A DNA stretch of 64,000 nt from Kaistia algarum (GTDB taxonomy: Bacteria > Pseudomonadota > Alphaproteobacteria > Rhizobiales > Kaistiaceae), in contig NZ_JAPKNJ010000002.1 of NCBI RefSeq assembly GCF_026343945.1, positions 434,001-498,000 on the forward strand, read 5' to 3'. This document shows positions 25,632 to 32,815 of this stretch, piece after piece. The position numbers and the translations under genes are program-made. The notes beneath the pieces are model-generated. The model saw nothing but the letters and a program-made list of their open reading frames with translations, ran no database searches and was not told where the DNA came from. The number at the start of each line of letters is the position of its first letter. The stretch's first letter is position 1.

Positions 25632-27074
25632 ATGCTCGACAAGATTGAACCCGGACGGATCGCCGTGATCGGCGACGTCATGATTGACCGCTACATCACC
25701 GGATCGGTCAACCGCATCTCGCCGGAGGCGCCGGTGCCGGTGCTGCTGCACGGCAATGTCCGCGTCGTGGCCGGCGGCGCGGCGAATGTCGCGGCCAATG
25801 CCGCCGCTCTGGGCGCTTCGGTGAGCCTCGTCGGTCTGGTCGGCGACGATGCCGAGGCGGGCGAATTGCGCGCCGTCCTCGCCACCTATCCCTCGATCGA
25901 TCTTGCCGGCCTCGTCGTCGATACCGGCCGCCCGACCGTCACCAAGACCCGCGTCATGAGTGGCCGCCAGCAGATCGTGCGCATCGACGCCGAGAGCGCG
26001 CTCTATCCCCTGCCCGATATCGAGGCGGCGGTGATCGCGGCGGGCAAAACGGCGGTCGAAACCGCCGATATCGTTGTGTTCTCCGACTATGCCAAGGGTG
26101 TGCTGACGGATTCGGTCATCGCCGCGCTGATCCAGGCAGCGAAGGCGCGCGGCGTCCCGGTTATCGTCGACCCGAAGCGGCGCACCTTCGAAACCTATCG
26201 CGGCGCCACCCTCGTCACGCCTAACCGGCGCGAACTCTTCGAGGCGACCGGCCTCGCCGACGACACGGACGAACAGGCCGCTCTCGCTGCCAGTGCCGCG
26301 GCGCGCCAGTTCGGCGGCGACGTGCTGGTCACGCGGGCCGAAAAGGGCATGACGCTCTGGCGCCAGGGCGGCGCTGTCGCCCATGTCCCGGCCCAGGCGC
26401 GCGAAGTGTTCGACGTCTCCGGTGCCGGCGACACGGCGCTCGCCGCGCTGGCCGTGGCGCTGGCGTCCGGACTGCCGGTCGAGCGCGGCATGGTGGTTGC
26501 CAACACGGCGGCTGCCATTTCCGTCAGCAAGATCGGCACGGCGGTCGTGACGCGCGAGGAACTCGTCGCAGCGCTCGGCCATACCGAACTTGGATCCTTC
26601 GCAGCCGGAGCGCTGGCGACGCGAGAAGAGGCGGTGACCATCGTCCGCGCCTGGCGGGAGCGCGGCGAGCGCGTCGTCTTCACCAATGGCTGCTTTGACC
26701 TGCTGCATCCCGGCCATATCGCTCTGATCGAGGCCGCCGCGCGCGAGGGCGACCGGCTCGTCATGGGCCTCAATACCGATGCCTCGGTGCGGCGCCTGAA
26801 AGGCGAGAGCCGACCCGTGCAGGATGAACAGGCGCGGGCCCGTGTCATGGGCGCCCTCCGGCCCGTCGATCTGGTGGTCCTCTTCGACGAGGACACCCCT
26901 CTGCAGCTGATCGAGGCGCTCGTTCCCGACGTGCTGGTGAAGGGCGCCGACTACAAGCCGGAAGACGTCGTCGGCGCCGATTTCGTCATCGCGCAGGGCG
27001 GCAGGCTGGTGCTGGCCGACCTCGTAGCGGGGCGCTCGACGACGGCGCTGATCCAGCGAGCCAATTCCCCCTGA
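25632..27074 (+). CDS. hldE: Bifunctional heptose-7-phosphate kinase / heptose-1-phosphate adenylyltransferase
   Basis: A 480-residue fusion. Residues 1-320 are a PfkB-type kinase (IAVIGDVMIDRYITG, RISPEAPVPVL, VSGAGDTALAAL) that phosphorylates D-glycero-D-manno-heptose 7-phosphate. From about residue 345 a nucleotidyltransferase domain starts with FTNGCFDLLHPGHI (HxGH) and makes ADP-heptose. ATG 25632 gives the kinase N-terminus; longer ORF extension overlaps hldD in another frame. gmhA and gmhB, needed before and between these steps, are not in the window. Confidence 0.95.
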   Translation: MLDKIEPGRIAVIGDVMIDRYITGSVNRISPEAPVPVLLHGNVRVVAGGAANVAANAAALGASVSLVGLVGDDAEAGELRAVLATYPSIDLAGLVVDTGRPTVTKTRVMSGRQQIVRIDAESALYPLPDIEAAVIAAGKTAVETADIVVFSDYAKGVLTDSVIAALIQAAKARGVPVIVDPKRRTFETYRGATLVTPNRRELFEATGLADDTDEQAALAASAAARQFGGDVLVTRAEKGMTLWRQGGAVAHVPAQAREVFDVSGAGDTALAALAVALASGLPVERGMVVANTAAAISVSKIGTAVVTREELVAALGHTELGSFAAGALATREEAVTIVRAWRERGERVVFTNGCFDLLHPGHIALIEAAAREGDRLVMGLNTDASVRRLKGESRPVQDEQARARVMGALRPVDLVVLFDEDTPLQLIEALVPDVLVKGADYKPEDVVGADFVIAQGGRLVLADLVAGRSTTALIQRANSP

Positions 27075-27086
27075 ACTCCCTTCCGC

Positions 27087-28118
27087 TCAAAGCTCCGGCG
27101 TTGATATTGCGATCTGTCGGAGCAGGCGCGCGACAACCGCCTCGGCGGTCTGGTCGGCGAGGCAGGGCGGGCCCTCGCCGAAATCGGGCCGAATCGCGCA
27201 GTTCGCCTTCTCGCAGGGCGCGCAGGTCCGGTTCGAGACGATCTCGGCGATATTCGGCCCGACCAGCCCGGTCAGGCCCGGGTTGGTCGGCCCATAGAGG
27301 CCAATGGTCGGAAGCGCCAATGCTGCTGCGAGATGGCCGAGCCCGGTGTCGACGGTGACGACGCCAGCCGCCCCGGCCAGGACCGGCACGAGGCTCTCGA
27401 TCGAAGCCGGTGGCAGGATGTGGACATTGCCGAGCCCCGCCGCGATCGCCGCAACGCGCTCATTCTCCACGGCGCCATGGGCGAACAGCACGGCATCGAG
27501 GCCCTGCGCATCGAGCCGGGCGGCGAGATCGCGCCAGCCCTCGCGCGTCCAGGTCTTGGTTTTCCAGCTCGTGCCATGGATCAGCACGACATAGGGCCGC
27601 CCGTCTCCAGGCAAGCCGCCATCATACCGGAGGCCGGCATCGGGCGGGCTCGCCGGTATCGCATAACCGAGCGAAGCGGCGAACAGGCGGCGGATGCGCA
27701 CCGCCATGTGCTCGGTTTCGGGGATGTCATGCCGGCGATCATAGAACAGCGTCGCCATCCCCTCGCGCGCGCTGCCCCGGCCGAAGCCGTGCCGTGTCGT
27801 AGCGCGGGCCAGGCGCCCGGCAAATGCACTCTTCAGCAGTCCCTGCGCATCAATGAGCACGTCATAGCGTTCGGCGCGCAGCTCGGCGAGGCGCTGCCGC
27901 AAGTCGGAAAATGTCGCGCGAGGCTGCTTCTTCATGCGCCGGATCGGCAGCGCGATGACGCGGCGAACCGATGGATGCAGCCGCGCGAGCGGTGCGAAGG
28001 CTTCGTCGACCAGCCAGTCGATCTCGATGCCGGGCACGGCCGCCGCCGCATCCGTCACGGCCGGGTAAGAATGGACGACATCGCCGAGCGAGGAGAGCTT
28101 TACGAGGAGAACGCGCAT
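27087..28118 (-). CDS. waaC: Lipopolysaccharide heptosyltransferase I
   Basis: A 343-residue GT9 enzyme adding the first heptose to Kdo. N-terminal MRVLLVKLSSLGDVVHSYPA is diagnostic of WaaC. YVVLIHGTSWKTKTW corresponds to the ADP-heptose binding loop and VTVDTGLGHLAAAL to the conserved C-terminal motif. It is convergent with hldE, 12 bp between stops, so it is transcribed separately from the other heptose genes although it acts between them in the pathway. Confidence 0.94.
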   Translation of the reverse strand: MRVLLVKLSSLGDVVHSYPAVTDAAAAVPGIEIDWLVDEAFAPLARLHPSVRRVIALPIRRMKKQPRATFSDLRQRLAELRAERYDVLIDAQGLLKSAFAGRLARATTRHGFGRGSAREGMATLFYDRRHDIPETEHMAVRIRRLFAASLGYAIPASPPDAGLRYDGGLPGDGRPYVVLIHGTSWKTKTWTREGWRDLAARLDAQGLDAVLFAHGAVENERVAAIAAGLGNVHILPPASIESLVPVLAGAAGVVTVDTGLGHLAAALALPTIGLYGPTNPGLTGLVGPNIAEIVSNRTCAPCEKANCAIRPDFGEGPPCLADQTAEAVVARLLRQIAISTPEL

Positions 28119-28219
28119 GGCGCCGATATGGCCGCAATGCCCGGCTCATGGCAACGGCAAGACGAACTGTGCCCACATTGCTCGCCACCTTACCGAGTGG
28201 TAATTCTACGCTTCTCCGG

Positions 28220-28231
28220 TTCCTTAAGGAA
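28220..28231. promoter_or_regulatory. Perfect 12-bp palindrome before a secreted-protein gene
   Basis: TTCCTTAAGGAA is a perfect palindrome ending 15 bases before the ATG at 28247 and covering the AAGGA that probably serves as ribosome binding site. A second inverted repeat, TTACC-N4-GGTAA, lies at 28190-28203. Either could be an operator or a translational control element; no known regulator motif is matched. Confidence 0.35.
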
Positions 28232-28246
28232 AAGTGAGCGCCGACG

Positions 28247-28873
28247 ATGTGGAAATCTTTGATGATTGCTGCCTCTGTACTGCTTACGAGTTCCGGGCTA
28301 GCGGCAGCTGCCTGCCAGGGTACGAATATCGAGTTCGAAGAGAAGTTTTCGCCCCCCGATCCGTCCTGGGGCGCCAATAGCGATGTGGCCTATGCCAAGG
28401 ACGGCAAGGCCTATCTGAAGGCAGCGCCCAATGGCGTCGCCTCCTGGGTCAATCCCGCCTTCGTTTTCGACAACGTTTTTGCCTGCGCGACCTTCAAGGT
28501 GCCGGAACTGAAAGAGGCTGCGGCCGGAACCGGCGGCATGATCTTCTGGTATGAGAGCGCGGACAAATACTACATGACCGCCATCAAGGGAGATGGCCGG
28601 GTCGGCATCTGGCGATATCTCTCAGGACGCTGGAATCCCGTCTTTCCGCTGGCAGCGAACGCCGCCGTGAAGACGACGCCGGGCGACGAGAACACGATCG
28701 AGGTGGCGTTGCACGGCAATACCGGCACGCTGTTCCTGAACGGTACCAAGATCACCGATTTCCGCGGCCAGCCGCCAAAGGGCGGCAGCGCCGTCGGTAT
28801 CTACGCGGAATCCGAGTTGTCCCAGTCGAATATCTGGGAGTTCAGCGACGTCCGCGTCGCTACGTTCCAGTAG
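28247..28873 (+). CDS. Secreted jelly-roll protein, DUF1080/LamG-like
   Basis: A 208-residue exported protein. Signal peptide MWKSLMIAASVLLTSSGLAAA with cleavage before ACQG. The mature part alternates beta strands with aromatic residues (EEKFSPPDPSWG, GGMIFWYESADKYYMTAI, GRVGIWRYLSGRW, NTIEVALHGNTGTLFLNG, GIYAESEL). This is the pattern of 3-keto-disaccharide hydrolase (DUF1080)/concanavalin-like folds. Two Cys near residues 23 and 85 could form a disulfide. No catalytic residues can be assigned, so a carbohydrate-binding or structural role is as likely as hydrolysis. A good hairpin terminator follows. Confidence 0.75.
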   Translation: MWKSLMIAASVLLTSSGLAAAACQGTNIEFEEKFSPPDPSWGANSDVAYAKDGKAYLKAAPNGVASWVNPAFVFDNVFACATFKVPELKEAAAGTGGMIFWYESADKYYMTAIKGDGRVGIWRYLSGRWNPVFPLAANAAVKTTPGDENTIEVALHGNTGTLFLNGTKITDFRGQPPKGGSAVGIYAESELSQSNIWEFSDVRVATFQ

Positions 28874-28907
28874 GATTGGGCGAGGCATAGCGAGCGGTGC
28901 CTGAAGA

Positions 28908-28935
28908 CCCGGCCGCTTCAAGCTGCCGGGTTTTT
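28908..28935 (+). terminator. Rho-independent terminator after the jelly-roll gene
   Basis: CCCGGC at 28908-28913 pairs with GCCGGG at 28925-28930, an inner GCT/AGC pair extends the stem with one mismatch, and TTTTT follows at 28931-28935. It lies 35 bp after the stop at 28873 and also separates this gene from the convergent heme A synthase. Confidence 0.8.
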
Positions 28936-28943
28936 CCTTGTCC

Positions 28944-30026
28944 TCAGCTTTCGATCGGGATCGGCGGCGACAGGGCCCGCCGGTGCGAGACGGCGGCGAT
29001 CAGCACGATCGCGGCGCCGAATTGATGCGTCAGCGCGAGGTCGATCGGCACCACCATGAGCAGCGTGCCGATACCGAGCGCCGCCTGCAGGAACACGAGG
29101 CCCATCAGGTGCATCGCCCGACGCGCCGCCTTAGTGCCCCGCGCGAGGCGGATCGCCTGGAAGGCGTGGACCACAGCACCGATGAAAAGCAGATAGGCGA
29201 CGATGCGATGGTCGAACTGGACCGTCATCACATCCTCGAACACGCTCCGCCATGCCGGCTCGTATTCGTAGAGCCGTGAGGGGATCAGCGTGCCGTCCAT
29301 CAACGGCCAAGTATTATAGGTAAACCCGGCATCGAGGCCGGCGACCAGTCCGCCGAGGAATATCTGCAGCAGCACAATACCCAGCAGGAAGGTCGCCATG
29401 CCGCGCAGCGGCGTCACCTTTTCCATAGGGTCGCCGCTGGCGGGCGCGAGGCCGCGCCGGATCCAGACCGTGGCGGCCAGGATGAAGCAGGCGAGCAGGA
29501 GATGGGTAGCAAGGCGGTACTGGCTGACATCGACGCGGTTGACGAGGCCGCTCGACACCATCCACCAGCCGACGCCGCCCTGAAGCCCTCCCAAAAGGAA
29601 CAGCCCGAACAGCGGCAGCCAGAGCCGCCGCTCGATCCGGCCGGTCAGCCAGAGGAGGAGGAACGGCACGAAGAAAACAACGCCGATCAGCCGCCCAAGC
29701 AGGCGATGGCCCCATTCCCACCAGAAGATGGTCTTGAAGCCGGCGATATTCATGTCCTTGTTGAGCTGCTGATATTGCGGGATCTGTTGGTATTTCAGGA
29801 ATTCTTCCTGCCATTCCACGTCGTTCATCGGCGGAACGACGCCGTGGATCGGCTTCCATTCCGTGATCGACAGGCCGGAATTGGTGAGACGCGTGGCGCC
29901 GCCGACGACGATCATGGCGACGATCATCACGATCACGGCGAGCAGCCAGGCCCGGATCAGGGCGCGGTCGCGCCGACGATCGCGCTTCACCGCCACGGTG
30001 CCGGCCGGCAAGACTGCTTCGGACAT
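28944..30026 (-). CDS. ctaA: Heme A synthase (COX15/CtaA)
   Basis: A 360-residue integral membrane monooxygenase converting heme O to heme A for cytochrome aa3 oxidases. About eight transmembrane helices are visible with the family signatures GGATRLTNSGLSITEWKP, the long periplasmic loop EWQEEFLKYQQIPQYQQLN, FWWEWGHRLLGRLIG (heme-binding His) and a second half with NTWPLMDG and QFDHRIVAYLL. It is the type 2 (alphaproteobacterial/mitochondrial COX15) form. Start at 30026 is chosen because GAGG is 8 bases upstream; GTG 30035 or ATG 30032 would add two or three residues. Confidence 0.95.
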   Translation of the reverse strand: MSEAVLPAGTVAVKRDRRRDRALIRAWLLAVIVMIVAMIVVGGATRLTNSGLSITEWKPIHGVVPPMNDVEWQEEFLKYQQIPQYQQLNKDMNIAGFKTIFWWEWGHRLLGRLIGVVFFVPFLLLWLTGRIERRLWLPLFGLFLLGGLQGGVGWWMVSSGLVNRVDVSQYRLATHLLLACFILAATVWIRRGLAPASGDPMEKVTPLRGMATFLLGIVLLQIFLGGLVAGLDAGFTYNTWPLMDGTLIPSRLYEYEPAWRSVFEDVMTVQFDHRIVAYLLFIGAVVHAFQAIRLARGTKAARRAMHLMGLVFLQAALGIGTLLMVVPIDLALTHQFGAAIVLIAAVSHRRALSPPIPIES

Positions 30027-30192
30027 GCTCATCACCTCGCTTAGCCCCGGGACTGCACTTAGCGCCGACGCGGGAAATCGACAATCGGCAGGTCGTCGCA
30101 GGCGAAGGTCAACGACGGCTCCTCGCCTCGCATTTGCCCCATCGCCCCTGACGCGCTATGCCCTCCCCGATTGCTGCGTAAAGGATGGGACG

Positions 30193-30405
30193 ATGCCGGA
30201 ACGGCTGCGCAAATTCATCGGGATGATCGCCCTCGTCACGCTGGTCGTCGTCTATTCGCTGGTGGTCATAACCATTCCGATCCAGAATATTCCCGGAGCC
30301 TGGATCTGGTTCTTCTATGCGCTGGCCGGCCTGGTCTGGGTGCTGCCGGCCGGGTTGATCATCAAATGGATGCAGAAGCCGCCGCGCGACCGCGAAGCCG
30401 GTTGA
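30193..30405 (+). CDS. DUF2842 small membrane protein
   Basis: A 70-residue protein with two transmembrane helices (FIGMIALVTLVVVYSLVVI and WIWFFYALAGLVWVLPAGLI) separated by a short loop with IQNIPGAW, and a basic C-terminus. This is the DUF2842 pattern found across Hyphomicrobiales. Function unknown; frequent proximity to ctaA in relatives hints at a respiratory or envelope role (inference). Its last 44 bp overlap, antisense, the 3' end of the deacetylase gene. Confidence 0.8.
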   Translation: MPERLRKFIGMIALVTLVVVYSLVVITIPIQNIPGAWIWFFYALAGLVWVLPAGLIIKWMQKPPRDREAG

Positions 30406-31444
30406 TCCGCCGCTCGATGGCATAGGGCACCCCAGAGAGCAGCAGATCCAGATAACGGAGCCGCTGGTAGTCGCCATTCACGGAAATGCGCGGCAATTCG
30501 GTAAGCCGATCGGCGTGGCCAGGATAGAGGACGCCCCGCCTGGTGGTCACGGCGGTCGCGAAACCCGCTTCGCGCGCCAGGGAGAATTCGCGTTTCCCGG
30601 CCGTATCGGCCGATCCGTAAGGATAGGCGAAATGGCGTGGACGAATTCCGGTCATCGCCTCGATGCGCGCGCTGCTGGCCTCGATCTCCTGCTGAGCGCG
30701 CGGTTCCGGTAAGCGGGAAAGCGCGTAGTGGCCAACCGTGTGGCCGCCGATGGTGACCAGAGGATCGGCGGCAAGGCGCGCGATTTCGTCCCAATCCATC
30801 ATCGCTTCGCGCAGCATCGCGCCGATATCAACTCCATGGTCACGAGCCGCCTTCTCCACGGCCTGCCGCTGCTCGTCCTCGGGGACAGCGATCAGCGCGG
30901 CGATCAGGGCATCGACCGCACGTTCCTTTTGGGAACAGCTCTCCGTGGGCCGCTCCAGCGGGTGTCCGCCAATCGTGACTCGAATGCGAGAGCTGCGCGC
31001 TACGATTTCGCCGACGACATCCCACCAGGGCGCCGCTGTGCCGTCGACGAGCCCCGTCGCGACGTAGAGGGTAAACGGCGCGCCTTCGGCCTTCAGGACC
31101 GGGAAGGCCTCGGTCAGATTGTTGCGATAGCCATCATCGAACGTCAGCACGACGAAGCGACGGGATGAAGCAGGCGCGGCGAGCCGCCGCGCCGCCTCGT
31201 CGAGATCGACGATGTCCATGCCGAGCTCGCGCACGCGCCGGACGACGGCGGTGAGATAGGCGGGCGTGATTTCCAGATGCGAGTTGGGCCGGAAGGCGGC
31301 GGACGACGGCTCACGCACATGATGAAACATGAGAATGGCGCCCATGCCCCGCGTCTGCGCGCCAAAGACTTCGCCGGCCCGTACGGCACAGAGTCCGTCG
31401 AGCCCGGTCCGGATGACCGATCTTCTCAGGGCCTGGAAGCGCAT
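30362..31444 (-). CDS. Polysaccharide deacetylase (NodB-like, CE4)
   Basis: A 360-residue carbohydrate esterase 4 protein. LTFDDGYRNN supplies the catalytic/metal Asp pair near residue 102, GGHTVGHYALS gives the HxxxH zinc ligands near residue 217, and HFAYPYGSADTAG is motif 3. No signal peptide is evident, so it may be cytoplasmic or attached through an atypical N-terminus. CE4 enzymes remove N- or O-acetyl groups from polysaccharides; its position at the edge of an exopolysaccharide locus supports a role in polymer modification. Confidence 0.88.
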   Translation of the reverse strand: MRFQALRRSVIRTGLDGLCAVRAGEVFGAQTRGMGAILMFHHVREPSSAAFRPNSHLEITPAYLTAVVRRVRELGMDIVDLDEAARRLAAPASSRRFVVLTFDDGYRNNLTEAFPVLKAEGAPFTLYVATGLVDGTAAPWWDVVGEIVARSSRIRVTIGGHPLERPTESCSQKERAVDALIAALIAVPEDEQRQAVEKAARDHGVDIGAMLREAMMDWDEIARLAADPLVTIGGHTVGHYALSRLPEPRAQQEIEASSARIEAMTGIRPRHFAYPYGSADTAGKREFSLAREAGFATAVTTRRGVLYPGHADRLTELPRISVNGDYQRLRYLDLLLSGVPYAIERRINRLRGRAAASASI

Positions 31445-31570
31445 GTCGAAAGCTCGTCGGTCGGCACGCGCGCGTCCTGCCCGTTCTGGTGGCGTCGATA
31501 AGGGAATACGAACACGGCGTTTACACTAGGTTGATAGGCTCGCCGAAGCAAAACGGGAGCTCGGGGCGCC

Positions 31571-32815
31571 ATGGACGGATCACTCTGGACCGAGCAGGCC
31601 GAAGCCAGCGGCGCGCGCTCGTCCGGACAGGCGCGATCTGGGCTGACGATCGAAATCCTGCCCTCGCCATCGTCGATCGAGACCGAATGGCGCGGGCTGG
31701 CAGCCAAAGCGAAAGTCTCGATCTATCAGCAGTTCGGCTGGACCAACGCCTGGGCGGCGACCATCGCACCGGCACAGCACATCATCCCCTCCATCATGGT
31801 GCTACGTCTGGCCGGACAGATCGCGGCGATCCTGCCGCTCGGCATCGAGCGCGCCGGACTGCTGCGGATCGCCCGCTTCCCCGGCGGCGAGCACGCCAAT
31901 ATCCGTATGCCGATCGTCGATCACGACTGCATGGACGCGCTCGTCGATTCGGATGCTCTGGGACAGCGCATCGTCGCGGCGATGCAAGTGCTGCCGGAGC
32001 GCGTCGACCTCATCGATCTCGATGCCCTGCCGCTGGAATGGCTGGGGCGCCCTGTTCCGCTCGCGAACCATCCAGCCGCCCGTCCGGCGCGGCTGCAGGT
32101 CGGCTCGATCGCCCTCGGCACGGATCTCGCCGCGACGCTGGAGCCGAAGCGCCGCTCGCGCAAAGCGAAGAAGCACCGCGCCCAGTTGAATGCGCTGGCT
32201 CCCATCGGTGGGTACCGCTTCTATCGTGCACCCGATGCGCTCTCGGCCATCGCCCTGTTCGAGCGCTTTCGCGCCGAAAAATCCGAATGGTTTGCCAAAA
32301 TGGGGATTGGCGACAGCTTCGCCGGACCCGGCGTGCCCGAATTCTTTCACGCTCTGATCGAACGGCGGTGGCAGGGCGATGACGCGCTGCTCGATCTCTA
32401 TGCCGTCGAGTTCGGCGGTGCGGTCCGCGCCATACTGGGCGGCGGCGCTGCCTCCGGCCGGATGAGCGGTTATTTCCTTTCCGTCGCCGATGACGAATGG
32501 CGGCGGATCACGCCTGGCGAATTGCTGCTGCACGATCTGGTCGAGGCCTGCTGTGCCGAGGGTCTCTCATCGCTGGATCTCGGCAGGGGCGACGAGCGCT
32601 ACAAGACTTCCTGGTTGACGAGCGAGGAGAAGCAGGTCCGCCTGATCCTGCCGGTCACGGCCGCCGGACATGCCGGGCTCGCTGCCCTCCGGCTGCGCCA
32701 TGCCGCCGAACGCAAGCTGAGGGATAATCCCCGTCTCTGGCAGCTCGCCAAACGGATTCGTCGCATTCTGGGCGGTCACGCGCCGGCGGCACCGGAGCCG
32801 GAAGCCGCAGACTGA
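31571..32815 (+). CDS. GNAT family acetyltransferase, CelD/BioF2-like
   Basis: A 414-residue protein with the two-lobed GNAT fold of the CelD/BioF2-like (acetyltransf_6) family. LTIEILPSPSSIETEWRGLA begins the first lobe; the C-terminal lobe has ILGGGAASGRMSGYFLS, TPGELLLHDLVE and LDLGRGDERYKTSW, the family's acyl-CoA loop and terminal motif. Homologues occur in cellulose and exopolysaccharide loci, presumably acylating sugars or precursors. Divergent from the deacetylase, so acylation and deacylation genes are paired. Stop abuts the convergent Wzz gene. Confidence 0.82.
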   Translation: MDGSLWTEQAEASGARSSGQARSGLTIEILPSPSSIETEWRGLAAKAKVSIYQQFGWTNAWAATIAPAQHIIPSIMVLRLAGQIAAILPLGIERAGLLRIARFPGGEHANIRMPIVDHDCMDALVDSDALGQRIVAAMQVLPERVDLIDLDALPLEWLGRPVPLANHPAARPARLQVGSIALGTDLAATLEPKRRSRKAKKHRAQLNALAPIGGYRFYRAPDALSAIALFERFRAEKSEWFAKMGIGDSFAGPGVPEFFHALIERRWQGDDALLDLYAVEFGGAVRAILGGGAASGRMSGYFLSVADDEWRRITPGELLLHDLVEACCAEGLSSLDLGRGDERYKTSWLTSEEKQVRLILPVTAAGHAGLAALRLRHAAERKLRDNPRLWQLAKRIRRILGGHAPAAPEPEAAD

